The notes: a model not told the origin generated them from the sequence alone. 64,000 bases of DNA from Buttiauxella gaviniae ATCC 51604 (GCF_001654835.1 NZ_LXEP01000032.1:1-64000); one strand, 5' to 3'; shown: positions 1 to 8,916, counted from the stretch's first letter. Numbers and translations: made by a program.

Positions 1-59
1 TTTCTAAGCTGGGGCTTTTTCATTTCTGTCGCTTATCACTCCAGACTTACCCTTTCATC

Positions 60-556
60 ATCAACGCTCCACCCACCAGTCCTGCAACCAGCACTTTTTA
101 AATCCTCTACAAACGGGTAAAGCGGATATTGTTACATCGACGCTTTTAGTCACGCCATAGCGAGCAGAAGTCATTGATTGCACCAGGGCGTATGCTGGTT
201 TGCGTTCAGTCATCGCGGCGCGACGCAGGACTCCATGCTAAGCAAAGATGCTAACCGTTCAGCGCTATGATGACGATGCAACGTTGGTCACCGCAGCCGT
301 CAGCGGGCAAGCATACGCCGTTGCAACTTCAGCGACTCTCGTCAATCAGATAAAAAAACAGAATCCAAAACTGAATTTTGAACCAAAGATGACGCTGACC
401 GTATTTGATTTGGCGATTGGGCTGCAAAAAAACCAGCCTGAGTTAAAAGAAAAACTTAATGCGTGGATTGAAACCAATATTAAAAATGGAAAGTTAAATG
501 CTATATACGAAAAGTATCATGGCGAACCAATTCCGCAAGAAATATTGAATCGCTAA
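60..556 (+). pseudogene. Decayed periplasmic amino-acid-binding protein (SBP family 3)
   Basis: The open stretch from 248 translates to a typical C-terminal lobe of an ABC-type polar amino-acid-binding protein (motifs AYAVATSATL, LAIGLQKNQPELK, AWIETNIKNGK). The same frame continues upstream with recognisable family sequence (QTGKADIVTSTLLVTP, then RAEVID) but is broken by TAG at 158-160 and TAA at 239-241. Still further upstream the similarity moves to another frame near position 100, which implies a frameshift. No signal peptide is visible and no permease or ATPase gene follows, so this reads as a non-functional relic rather than a short gene. The left boundary is uncertain because the window begins here. 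Confidence 0.7.
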
Positions 557-668
557 GATATATATGCAATTTATAGTCAGGCTATAATTGCAGGCGTAAT
601 ATTGCTTGCACCCATATTTTAGCTAGCTGGATATATGGCAGTTAACAGTATGGGCGCTATTTACTCTA

Positions 669-1898
669 TCAATACGAATGTTCCAAATCCATATTATCAG
701 TAAGAGTCATCACTTCTTGTCGGTGTTCTAGTAAAATATTAACCAGTTCGCTATCAAGAGAATTATTTTCGGCTTCCTGGTGAAGGATTTCGCTCACTCT
801 CTTCGCAGGCATTGCAGTGCGATATGGGCGGTTTTCAGTGAGTGCCACAAACACATCGGCTACCGAAATAATCCGACACTCTTGCCCAATCTCATCACCA
901 GCCAGACTAAATGGATAACCATAACCGTTGGGTTTCTCATGATGTAGTGCTGCCCAACGCGCTATATCAGTGATAGCGCCGATGGATGAAAGCAGCTCAA
1001 AGGTATGATAACTGTGGCTTTTTAATATCGCGATATCTGCATCATCAAGTTTGCCTTCTTTGTGTAATAAACTCATCGGAATGGCCAGTTTCCCGATATC
1101 ATGCAGATAGCCTGCCAATTCAATTTTCTTACACTCAACTTCAGAATAATGGCATTTCTCAGCAAGAAATCTGGCAACAATTCCCACGTGCAGTGAGTGG
1201 CGACAAGTGAAATTACAATGCATATCAATAATGGTATTCAGCAATAAGCCAAAATCCATTAGCTCATCGAGGCTGATTGTTTTATCAGCTATCGGTGAGT
1301 ACATTCTCAAGAGATGTAATGGCAATGGTCTGGTTAATGCCAGCCAAAAATAGGTTTTATTTGCCAGGCGAAGAAATGCATCAACGACTAACGGATGAAA
1401 ACGTGTTTCAACTTCATCTTTTATCAATTCAACGCAGCGTTCAACTGGCGACTCATGCCCACTATTTCTTAATTTAAGATATTGAATATCGATGCGGTCA
1501 GCCAGGTAAATGATATGGCTGGCGAACGGAATGCGCTCATCATCCTGATACTCACCCTGCCCATAACCCCATTTCCTATGGTGATGGAGGATGATTGATG
1601 CTTTATCCGCCAATAAAGGAACCATCTTAAAAATGGAAGCACCATAGGTTGCATGAGCGTGGCTATAAGGTTCTTGATCATCGATGGCGATTAAATAATC
1701 TTTCTTTACCAGACCACCAATATCATGCAGCAATGCAGAAATAAAAACATCTTCGCGGTATTTAGGCACTAGCTTGAGCTCAGCCGCCAGTTCATTAGCG
1801 ATGAACGCCGTCCGTTTATGATGACCGTTCAATTCAGGTGCACTGGTTTCAATCGCTAATGCGATCGTTGATAAAACCTGAAAGAGATTTATTTCCAC
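669..1898 (-). CDS. HD-GYP domain protein with tandem HD domains (probable c-di-GMP phosphodiesterase)
   Basis: Predicted cytosolic protein of 409 residues if started at GTG 1898, which has an AGGA ribosome-binding site five bases upstream; the longer reading from 1952 adds 18 unlikely residues. The C-terminal half is a canonical HD-GYP domain, with HDIGK at about residue 266 and HHEKPNGYGYP at about 319, the signature of c-di-GMP phosphodiesterases. The N-terminal half holds a second HD-like domain (HKRTAF, LLHDIGG) whose GYP part is degraded, HHHRKWGYGQ in place of HHE..GYP. It therefore looks like an internally duplicated HD-GYP protein with one intact catalytic copy. No sensory or membrane domain is visible. 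Enzymatic activity is inferred from motifs only. Confidence 0.85.
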   Translation of the reverse strand: MEINLFQVLSTIALAIETSAPELNGHHKRTAFIANELAAELKLVPKYREDVFISALLHDIGGLVKKDYLIAIDDQEPYSHAHATYGASIFKMVPLLADKASIILHHHRKWGYGQGEYQDDERIPFASHIIYLADRIDIQYLKLRNSGHESPVERCVELIKDEVETRFHPLVVDAFLRLANKTYFWLALTRPLPLHLLRMYSPIADKTISLDELMDFGLLLNTIIDMHCNFTCRHSLHVGIVARFLAEKCHYSEVECKKIELAGYLHDIGKLAIPMSLLHKEGKLDDADIAILKSHSYHTFELLSSIGAITDIARWAALHHEKPNGYGYPFSLAGDEIGQECRIISVADVFVALTENRPYRTAMPAKRVSEILHQEAENNSLDSELVNILLEHRQEVMTLTDNMDLEHSY

Positions 1899-2235
1899 AT
1901 TTATTCCTGTTGCACACAAAAAGAAATACTTGTTGATATATAAAATAAACATCCTGCCATTAACGATGTTTTATTTTATATAGACAAGTTTCATTAAGTA
2001 ATGATGTGTTTATCTAAAGCATTTTATTGTTAATCGTGTTCACATTTTGTTGACAAAATATTTTGTTTTCATCATGGAAAATATAAATTAGCCGCGGCTT
2101 TAGATTGTTGCGCGGTGATTTAAACCAATAACGAAATGAAAAGCAATGCGTAAGTTGCTGATGATACATGAGCTTGATAGAGACGTTCTAATACAGCAGT
2201 AATTTGCGCAGCTTATGACTACAGAATTAATTAGT
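1899..2235. other. Intergenic gap, no gene seen
   Basis: AT-rich stretch between the HD-GYP gene and the ABC operon, about 340 bases. I see no ORF with a credible ribosome-binding site and no RNA gene. It should contain the promoter of the leftward HD-GYP gene, but no convincing paired -35/-10 elements could be fixed by eye. Confidence 0.5.
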
Positions 2236-2264
2236 GCCGGGAGCAGCTAATCACTGCTCCCGGC
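2236..2264 (-). terminator. Stem-loop terminator of the ABC transporter operon
   Basis: Perfect 11-bp stem (GCCGGGAGCAG with its complement) and a 7-base loop, starting six bases beyond the stop codon of the ATPase gene. The T-run on the minus strand is weak, so termination may be imperfect. Confidence 0.6.
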
Positions 2265-2269
2265 AAGCA

Positions 2270-3340
2270 TCAGGATTTAGGGAAAATCCAGACATGTTCC
2301 TCAGGTAATGCCAGATGGCAGTGCTGGGGATCGCGAAGGCTGGTGCCATAGGCGCGAATGACAAAATCATCGCCCGAAGTACGGAACAAATACTCCCAGC
2401 GATCGCCAAGATACATGCTGGTCAGCAACGGGAGTTCAAGTTGGTTTTCGCCAGGGTCGTCAACCAGCATTACGCGTTCCACGCGGATAACAGCCGTCGC
2501 TTCCTGACCATTTAGCACACCTTCACCAGCTTGTCCCCACAACATCCAGCCTTTGCCTTCGATACGCGCTTTTCCATCACGCACCTCGGTGACTTTGCCG
2601 TGCAGACGGTTGTTACTGCCCATGAATTCCGCGGTAAAGAGGGTCTTTGGTGAGCCGTACATTTCCTGTGGAGTACCTTGCTGTTCAATTTTGCCGTTAT
2701 TAAGCAACAAAATTCGGTCAGATATCGCCATCGCCTCATTCTGATCGTGCGTGACCATGAGGGCTGACAAGCCCAATTTGATAATCAACTCGCGCAGGAA
2801 TACACGAGCTTCTTCACGCAATTTGGCATCAAGGTTTGATAGTGGTTCATCAAGCAGAATCACCGGCGGGTTGTAGACCAGCGCTCGGCCAATCGCTACG
2901 CGCTGTTGCTGACCACCAGAGAGTTGATGCGGATGGCGTTTACCCAGATGCCCAAGACCAAGTTGGTTCAGCACGTCTTGTACGCGTTGAGTGATTTCAG
3001 CGGCAGCGACTTTGCGCAGCTTCAGCGGATAGGCCACGTTTTCGAATACGGTTTTGTGCGGCCACAGTGCGTAAGACTGAAATACCAGCCCAAGGTTGCG
3101 CTCTTCAGCAGGGATCTCGCTATGCGGTGTGCCGTCGTAAACTTTGTTTTGCCCAATGGTAATCGTGCCCTGGGTGGGTTTTTCCAGCCCGGCAACGGCG
3201 CGTAATAATGTGGTTTTGCCGCTGCCTGATGGCCCGAGCAAAGAGACCACTTCGCCACGTTTCAGATTCATGGAAACACCCTTTAGTACCGGGTTATCAC
3301 CGTAGGTTAAGTGCAGGTTCTCGACCGTTAATTCAATCAT
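2270..3340 (-). CDS. ABC transporter ATP-binding protein, FbpC/AfuC/PotA type
   Basis: Energises uptake through the adjacent permease at the inner face of the cytoplasmic membrane. Walker A GPSGSGKT lies at residues 36-43, followed by the LSGGQQQR signature, Walker B VILLDEP and the switch histidine in VTHDQ. The last third, after about residue 240, is a TOBE-like C-terminal domain typical of the FbpC/PotA/MalK group. Total 356 residues. The start is ATG 3340 because it overlaps the permease stop by eight bases (ATGATTGA); the longer reading from 3367 would run deep into the permease gene. It is the third gene of a binding protein-permease-ATPase operon. The substrate cannot be read from this subunit. 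Confidence 0.92.
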   Translation of the reverse strand: MIELTVENLHLTYGDNPVLKGVSMNLKRGEVVSLLGPSGSGKTTLLRAVAGLEKPTQGTITIGQNKVYDGTPHSEIPAEERNLGLVFQSYALWPHKTVFENVAYPLKLRKVAAAEITQRVQDVLNQLGLGHLGKRHPHQLSGGQQQRVAIGRALVYNPPVILLDEPLSNLDAKLREEARVFLRELIIKLGLSALMVTHDQNEAMAISDRILLLNNGKIEQQGTPQEMYGSPKTLFTAEFMGSNNRLHGKVTEVRDGKARIEGKGWMLWGQAGEGVLNGQEATAVIRVERVMLVDDPGENQLELPLLTSMYLGDRWEYLFRTSGDDFVIRAYGTSLRDPQHCHLALPEEHVWIFPKS

Positions 3341-5102
3341 GCAATTTGACTCCAAAACGAAGGGCAATCCCCAGACCTACCACCACCAGCAGGATGTTAA
3401 TAAACGAGAGAGCGGCAACAATATCAATGGCTCCGGCGGCCCACAGGGAAACCAGCATTGAGCCGATGGTTTCTGTGCCTGGCGCAAGTAGGTACACGCC
3501 GGTTGAATATTCGCGCTCAAAAATCAGGAACATCAGCAACCAGGATCCAATTAGGCCGTAGCGCGATAACGGAATAGTGACGTGGCGAGTGATTTGCCCG
3601 CGTGTCGCACCGGTGCTGCGCGCAGCTTCTTCCAGTTCTGGCCCGACTTGCAGCAACGTTGAGGAAATCAACCGCAGACCGTACGCCATCCATACGACGG
3701 TATAAGCCAGCCAGACGCTGAAAATGGTACTGCGCAACGAACGCAGCCACATCACCAGGTTATCACGCAACCACTGCGACCACGGCATTCCGGAAAGCCA
3801 GCCGGATTTGAGTGCATTGTCGAGCCACATCGGCAAAAACAGGAAAACCCACAGGAATGCCAGACCCGCCAGTAGCCCTGGAACCGCGCGTGGCACCAGC
3901 ACGCTGTAGTCGAGGAAACGCGTGATGTTGTCTGGTTTGCGGTGCATAGCGATGCCGATAAACAGATAACAGGCAACAGCCAGTGCGCCGCCAATAACAC
4001 CAATCGCCATCGAGTTAACAATGGCGCGCAGCAGGTTTGGCTGCTCCCAGATAGTGCGGAAAGTTTGAAGCGACAGTTCATCCCAGATGGATACGCCTAC
4101 GCCCCAGTTAGAAATAAACGCGCGCAGCATTACGCCAATTAACGGTACACCGATAGTCACTGTTAGCCAGAATGCCACTACCGCACCGGCTACCCAGCGC
4201 CATTTCCCCAGTGGCAATGCGCGTGCCTGTGATGCTTTGCCTTTAACCGTTACGAAGCGGTTAGCGGTACGCATCAGGCGACGCTGCAACATCACCAAGG
4301 GAATGGTGATACAAATCAGCACCACGGCAACCGCGGCCATCAGGTGATAGGAAGGCGTGCCGAGTTTATTGGTCAACTGATAGAGGTAAGTGGCCAGAAC
4401 CATATTGCCTTCCGGGTCGCCCAGCACCAGCATCAGGCCGAACACTTCCAGTCCAAGGAAGAACAGCAACACGGTGGCGTACAAAATAGAAGGGCGCACC
4501 ATCGGCAGACTCACGGCGGTCATTACCTGTAACGGCGAGGCACCGGCTATACGAGCAGCTTCTTCGACATCAGACCCCACGCTGCGCAGTGCTGAGGAAA
4601 TATAGAGATATGCGTGTGGGACATGCGTTAGCCCGGCGATTACCACGATGCTCGACATGTCGTAGATATTCCACGGCACGAAACCAAGAATGGATTGGGC
4701 CCACAGCGAGAAGAACCCTACCGGCCCGGCGGCAACCACATACCCAAACCCCAGAACCATCGGCGAGACAAAAATAGGCACTAGGATCAGCGGTTCAATC
4801 AAACGTCTGCCTGGCAAATCGGTGCGCACCATCAAGAACGCCAGAATTCCACCCAACGGGATGGCAATAACCACAAGGCCGATGGCCAGAATAAATCCGC
4901 TTTTCAGTGCCCTGTAGAAATCAGGATCGGTAAAGATGAAGCCAAAAGATTCCAGGCTCCACTCTTTTGACGGCGAAAAGAACGGTGCAGAGAGGAAACT
5001 TTGTATCACGATGAACGACAGCGGTATGTAGATAACCAGCGCTGTTATTAACACCACAATGCCGCGTGGCAGGCTGTGCCACTTTCTTAGCAATGCACTC
5101 AT
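3333..5102 (-). CDS. ABC transporter permease, fused two-domain FbpB/AfuB type
   Basis: Inner-membrane permease of 589 residues made of two homologous halves of about six helices each. Each half carries a BPD-transporter EAA-type loop: EEAARIAGASPLQVMTAVSLP in the first half and an EEAARSTGATRGQ stretch in the second. Such tandem fusions are usual for the iron/phosphonate/hexose-phosphate ABC families (FbpB, ThiP, AfuB). ATG 5102 is preceded by AAGGAAG, which decides against the longer reading from 5183. It lies between the binding protein gene, separated by a palindromic repeat, and the ATPase gene, which it overlaps by eight bases. The transported compound is not determined. Confidence 0.9.
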   Translation of the reverse strand: MSALLRKWHSLPRGIVVLITALVIYIPLSFIVIQSFLSAPFFSPSKEWSLESFGFIFTDPDFYRALKSGFILAIGLVVIAIPLGGILAFLMVRTDLPGRRLIEPLILVPIFVSPMVLGFGYVVAAGPVGFFSLWAQSILGFVPWNIYDMSSIVVIAGLTHVPHAYLYISSALRSVGSDVEEAARIAGASPLQVMTAVSLPMVRPSILYATVLLFFLGLEVFGLMLVLGDPEGNMVLATYLYQLTNKLGTPSYHLMAAVAVVLICITIPLVMLQRRLMRTANRFVTVKGKASQARALPLGKWRWVAGAVVAFWLTVTIGVPLIGVMLRAFISNWGVGVSIWDELSLQTFRTIWEQPNLLRAIVNSMAIGVIGGALAVACYLFIGIAMHRKPDNITRFLDYSVLVPRAVPGLLAGLAFLWVFLFLPMWLDNALKSGWLSGMPWSQWLRDNLVMWLRSLRSTIFSVWLAYTVVWMAYGLRLISSTLLQVGPELEEAARSTGATRGQITRHVTIPLSRYGLIGSWLLMFLIFEREYSTGVYLLAPGTETIGSMLVSLWAAGAIDIVAALSFINILLVVVGLGIALRFGVKLHD

Positions 5103-5144
5103 ACGACTTCCTTTTTTCAACGACTGATTTACCCCAGTCATTCG

Positions 5145-5235
5145 CGCTACAGGCAGGCGGCAATCGAGCAAATCCCGAATCACTTACTCGAGTAAGTGAT
5201 TCGGGTGAGCGAGTGCAGACAACTCACCTGTAGCG
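5145..5235. repeat. ERIC-like palindromic element between binding protein and permease genes
   Basis: The element is bounded by the inverted ends CGCTACAGG and CCTGTAGCG. Its centre is a perfect 32-bp palindrome at 5174-5205 (half CCCGAATCACTTACTC) followed by GTGAGCG, resembling the ERIC core AAGTAAGTGA..GGGGTGAGCG. In the transcript it would form a long hairpin between the first and second genes of the ABC operon, a common way to lower permease relative to binding protein expression. That effect is inference. Confidence 0.65.
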
Positions 5236-5254
5236 TGAAAAGCGTAGGGGAAAT

Positions 5255-6343
5255 TTACTTAGCTGCGGCAGTGCGCCACTGTTTGATGTAATCCAGACGT
5301 TTTTTCTGTTGCAGATATTCCAACAGCGTTTCATCCACAGGGATTGGTTTTAGTGCACTGCCTAACATTTTCGTCATGCCGTCGATATCATTTTTGCCTT
5401 CGATATCGTTGCGGATGGACGGGATGTCTGCCTGATTGGCCAGGATGCTTTGCCCTTTTTCAGACAGAACGTAGTCCAGCCACAGTTTCGCGGCATTACT
5501 GTTTTGCGCTTGCTGACTGATGAACGACACGCGCGACAGCACCAGGGTGTAATCCTTCGGATAGGAAATTCCCAGAGACGGGTCGGTTTTGGCGCGGGCT
5601 TCAGCGTAGGAACCCAGAATGTTAAAGCCGATCAGGTTTTCGCCTGATGAGACCCTCTCCATCATGGTACCGGTGGACGACTGCACAGACAGGCCGCCTT
5701 TAGCGATATCAGCCAGAGTTTTGAAATAATTCGGGTCGGCTCTGAAATCCTGTACAGAAAGCATGAAGCCGAGACCGGATTTCTCAATGTCGTAAGTGGT
5801 GACTTTTTTGCTGAATTTATCAGGCTGGCTGGCGATAAGTTTTGCCAGAGCGGTGTGGGAATCTGGCACTTCATTCGCCGGAATCAAACGTTTGTTATAG
5901 ATAAACACTACCGGCTCGTAAGTTGTTCCGTAGGCTTTGTCTTTCCACACAGCCCATTTCGGCAATTGATCTTGCTCAGGGGATTTATATTTCTGTGCAT
6001 AGTCGACTGCTAGTTTCAGCGCGGTGTCCATCGAAGAACTCCAGACCACATCGCCGCTGGTGCCGCCCGCTGCCTGTTCGCTGATATAACGGTTATACAG
6101 TTCGGTACTGTTCATATCGTTATATTCAACTTTAATACCTGGGTATGTAGCCTCAAACCCCTGAATCAGCGGGCCCGCGGCTTTGGTATCGGTGGTTGAA
6201 TAGATGACCACTTTGCCTTCTTTAGTCGCCGCATCAACGACTTTTTGGTAGTCAGCCGGGTAGCCTTCAGGAAGTGCAGACATTGCGGAGCAGGACATCA
6301 GTACAGCGGTAGTGATTACAGAGAGATGTATTTTATTTAACAT
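5255..6343 (-). CDS. Periplasmic substrate-binding protein, FbpA/AfuA family
   Basis: Exported solute-binding protein of 362 residues with an N-terminal signal peptide (hydrophobic LSVITTAVLMSCSAMSA; likely cleavage before LPEGYP). The fold markers are those of family 1/6 binding proteins of the FbpA-AfuA-PhnS group: GKVVIYSTTD near the mature N terminus, FEATYPGIKVEY, and GFNILGSY in the C-lobe. The adjacent Tyr-Tyr pair that coordinates Fe(III) in FbpA is not visible near that site, where a single Tyr occurs (LGSYAEARAK), so an organic phosphate or other anion is at least as likely as iron. It is the first gene of the ABC operon and lies directly downstream of the two-component genes, which probably regulate it. 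Confidence 0.88.
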   Translation of the reverse strand: MLNKIHLSVITTAVLMSCSAMSALPEGYPADYQKVVDAATKEGKVVIYSTTDTKAAGPLIQGFEATYPGIKVEYNDMNSTELYNRYISEQAAGGTSGDVVWSSSMDTALKLAVDYAQKYKSPEQDQLPKWAVWKDKAYGTTYEPVVFIYNKRLIPANEVPDSHTALAKLIASQPDKFSKKVTTYDIEKSGLGFMLSVQDFRADPNYFKTLADIAKGGLSVQSSTGTMMERVSSGENLIGFNILGSYAEARAKTDPSLGISYPKDYTLVLSRVSFISQQAQNSNAAKLWLDYVLSEKGQSILANQADIPSIRNDIEGKNDIDGMTKMLGSALKPIPVDETLLEYLQQKKRLDYIKQWRTAAAK

Positions 6344-6431
6344 TGTTATTAACCTTTAGCTGCGTTTGGGTAACTAATGGTCAACATAGCGCATGGGGTT
6401 TGACAGACAATGGGGGGAGTTTTTTAACTTT

Positions 6432-6447
6432 CCGAATTGTGATTCGG
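6432..6447. promoter_or_regulatory. Inverted repeat upstream of the binding protein gene
   Basis: CCGAATTGTGATTCGG is an imperfect dyad about 90 bases upstream of the binding protein start and followed on the plus strand by a run of T. It could be an operator for the neighbouring response regulator or a stem-loop. The assignment is tentative. Confidence 0.3.
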
Positions 6448-6495
6448 GGCTTTTTTTAGGCAATTAACACCATTAAAACCGCGAATGCGTGCGGC

Positions 6496-6574
6496 TATAT
6501 CGGATGACGCTACGCTGATTCACGCTACAAAAATATGCATTTACCCACCGTTGGCGGTGGGATAGGCCGTAGGC
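6496..6574. repeat. REP/BIME-like repeat
   Basis: A REP-like half (TCGGATGACGCTACG) is followed by a short dyad (CCCACCG/CGGTGGG) and an inverted GGTGGGATA..TTATCCACC pair that runs into the response-regulator stop codon. It lies downstream of the two-component genes and may act as a transcript end. Confidence 0.4.
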
Positions 6575-6575
6575 G

Positions 6576-7271
6576 TTATCCACCAATTTTGCGGTATAGA
6601 CGTCGCGGATGACCGATATTTCCGTATTGCATCTCGACGCCGATAATACCCATCTCCACGCAATACTCGAGATAACGGCGCCCGGTGGTTTTACTAATCC
6701 CTACTTCTTCTACCACTTGTTCTACCGACCAACTGATATCAGGTCTGCTCGTAAAAATGCGCTGAACTTTCTCCAGCGTGTTCGGCTCAATTCCCTTCGT
6801 GGAAGGGGCTGAGGCCGCATTGATGGCGGGTAGGTTATACAATCGGTCCAGCGCATTCTGATCAACCGTCTTCACATGACGCAACGTTTTGACCAGTTGC
6901 ATAAAGCGCTCCAGCGAACTGCGCAGGCGGTGAAATGAGACGGGCTTAATGATGTAGTCAAACGCGCCGCTGCGCATCGCCTGGCTGCAAGTTTGCATAT
7001 CGCTGGCAGCAGTAATGAAAATCACCGAACAGTCGAAGCTCTTAAGCAGCGGGCTGTCTATCAAATTTACCCCCTGGCCATCCGGCAAAAAGTTGTCGAG
7101 CAATATCAGTCGTGGCTGATGTAACTCAAGCAGGGATCGCGCCTGCTCAAGTGTCGCGGCAATTCCCACGACGCGCAGGTGAAAATTTTGCTCAATGAAA
7201 TCGCGATGCAAACCAGCAAGGTGGGGTTCATCTTCCACAATGACGACATCAAATGAGTTGCTGTTATTCAT
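6576..7271 (-). CDS. Response regulator, CitB/DcuR family
   Basis: Cytoplasmic DNA-binding partner of the sensor kinase encoded just upstream; 231 residues from ATG 7271, chosen for its AGGG ribosome-binding site. The receiver domain has the acidic pair ED in VVIVEDEPH, the phospho-accepting Asp in LILLDNFLPDG and Lys in IIKPVSF. A linker leads to a C-terminal helix-turn-helix (WSVEQVVEEVGISKTTGRRYLEYC), the arrangement of CitB, DcuR and DpiA. The start lies 14 bases beyond the kinase stop codon at 7285, so the two are translationally close. Members of this family usually switch on transport genes for the ligand sensed, here most plausibly the adjacent ABC operon. Confidence 0.9.
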   Translation of the reverse strand: MNNSNSFDVVIVEDEPHLAGLHRDFIEQNFHLRVVGIAATLEQARSLLELHQPRLILLDNFLPDGQGVNLIDSPLLKSFDCSVIFITAASDMQTCSQAMRSGAFDYIIKPVSFHRLRSSLERFMQLVKTLRHVKTVDQNALDRLYNLPAINAASAPSTKGIEPNTLEKVQRIFTSRPDISWSVEQVVEEVGISKTTGRRYLEYCVEMGIIGVEMQYGNIGHPRRLYRKIGG

Positions 7272-7284
7272 GGTTTTACCCTGC

Positions 7285-8916
7285 TCAAACATTTACCGGA
7301 AAGGGGATAAAAACAGAAAATATTGTACCTTGCGGCGTATTGTCTGTGATTTCGATACTGCCGTGAGCTTGATGGACGTAACTGGCAACCAGATATAGAC
7401 CGATGCCATGTTCTGAGCCTGCCATCTCATGAATGCTTGACGGTTTAGTGGTGACGCCTTGCTCAAAAAGGTGGGGTTTTAGTTCGTCATTCACACCGCA
7501 GCCCTGGTCGGCTACTTCAATCACCAGTTCCTGATTCCTGTCTGAAATATAGAGCTCCACAGGCGCTGAATGTGTTGGGGCTTTCAACGTGGCGTCCACG
7601 GCGTTATCGAGTAAATTGCCGATTACCGACATGAGTTCAGTTTCACCCATTGTCGCGGGAATCCGGGTTAACTGGCAGGCCGGGTCAAATTTAAGCTCAA
7701 TACCTTTTTCGCGCGCGCTGACGTATTTCCCTAATAACAGGCCACAAAGGGCAGGGGAGGTGAAATGCGATGAGACAAAATCCAGCACATTCTGTGCACC
7801 CTCGGATTGCGCCTGGATATAGCGTATCGCATCGTCATAGCGCTGCATCTGCAACAAACCGGCGAGTGTTGCAGTCCAGTTCAACTGTTCATGGCGCATG
7901 ATGCGCAGGTTGTCTGCGTAGCGCTTCACCTGGCTTAATTGGCTGCTGAGAGTGTTCATATCGTTTTTGTCGCGGAAGCTAAAAACCCAGCCGCTTTCAG
8001 CCCCTGGTTCGAGTTCAATCGGTACACGGTTAACAATCACCTGCCGTTGATTCAGCACGGTTATTTGATCGTGATGGCTGTTATTTTCTGTCACGCCATG
8101 TTGATTAAAAAATGTCGGTGGCGTTTGTAATATCTCTTCGAGTGGTTTGCCGAGTAGTTCATTTTCAGGCTGGCGAATATCCAGCAACTCGCGCGCGGCA
8201 CGGTTAATTAATATCAGCTGCCTCTGCGCGTTAACGGCAAATACACCTTCATACATCGCTTCGAGCAACGCTTTTTGTTGGAGCACTAGCAGAGCAATAT
8301 CCTTTGGCTCCAGCCAGAACATTTGTTTTTTGACATTGCGGGTGAATATCCATGAAAAAATAAACAGCAGAATCAATAGCAGCAGACCATATAAACCCGC
8401 TTGCCAGAGCCGGTTGGCATTAATATTGGCAATATATGAAGTGAGATAACCAACAGAGACAATACCAATCACTTGGTTTTTAGCATTAAAGATTGGTGCC
8501 TTGCTGCGTAATGAAACACCGATGCCACCTTTACGCATAGAAATAATCGTTTTGCCTTGCAAAACTTCGGCGTTATCTCCACCAATCATTGGCAGGTTAA
8601 TGCGTTCCGGGGATTCAGAGTGGTAAAGATGCTGTTCGCGTGCATCGCCTATCACAATGTAACTGGCGTCACTTTGTTTACGTAATGGCTGGATTAAACG
8701 GGCAATTGCAGCCATGTCACGGGTTGCTACCATTTCCGCCAGCCCCGGTATCAGTGCGATTTCACTGGCCTGAACACGTGCGCGTTGACCCAGGTCATGT
8801 TGTATTTGCCGGTCCATAAAGTGGAACAACATCACGCCCAGCAAAGCTAATAGCAGGCACGAAAAGAGCACCAGAGATAAAAAGAGTTTTACCTGAAAAG
8901 GTAGTCTACGCTTCAT
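7285..8916 (-). CDS. Sensor histidine kinase, CitA/DcuS family
   Basis: Inner-membrane sensor of 543 residues from ATG 8916, which has an AGGTTAT ribosome-binding site; the reading from 8970 adds 18 residues. Order of parts: a transmembrane segment at about residues 8-33; a periplasmic Cache/PAS-like sensor of about 130 residues (ending in IGIVSVGYLTSY); a second transmembrane segment; a cytoplasmic PAS domain (LEAMYEGVFAVNAQRQLILIN); a histidine box (MRHEQLNW); and an HATPase domain with N box NLLDNAVDA and G boxes DQGCGV and GIGLYLV. CitA/DcuS-type sensors usually bind di- or tricarboxylates in the periplasm. The ligand here is unknown, and the pairing with an AfuA-like binding protein suggests a related anion. 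Confidence 0.9.
   Translation of the reverse strand: MKRRLPFQVKLFLSLVLFSCLLLALLGVMLFHFMDRQIQHDLGQRARVQASEIALIPGLAEMVATRDMAAIARLIQPLRKQSDASYIVIGDAREQHLYHSESPERINLPMIGGDNAEVLQGKTIISMRKGGIGVSLRSKAPIFNAKNQVIGIVSVGYLTSYIANINANRLWQAGLYGLLLLILLFIFSWIFTRNVKKQMFWLEPKDIALLVLQQKALLEAMYEGVFAVNAQRQLILINRAARELLDIRQPENELLGKPLEEILQTPPTFFNQHGVTENNSHHDQITVLNQRQVIVNRVPIELEPGAESGWVFSFRDKNDMNTLSSQLSQVKRYADNLRIMRHEQLNWTATLAGLLQMQRYDDAIRYIQAQSEGAQNVLDFVSSHFTSPALCGLLLGKYVSAREKGIELKFDPACQLTRIPATMGETELMSVIGNLLDNAVDATLKAPTHSAPVELYISDRNQELVIEVADQGCGVNDELKPHLFEQGVTTKPSSIHEMAGSEHGIGLYLVASYVHQAHGSIEITDNTPQGTIFSVFIPFPVNV

Noticed and set aside
2050-2090. TTGACA followed by TATAAA as a sigma-70 promoter
   Set aside because: The spacer is about 27 bases, far from 17, and the orientation leads to no rightward gene.
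6432-6457. Dyad plus T-run as rho-independent terminator
   Set aside because: The T-run is on the plus strand while all nearby genes run leftward, so it is listed only as a possible operator.
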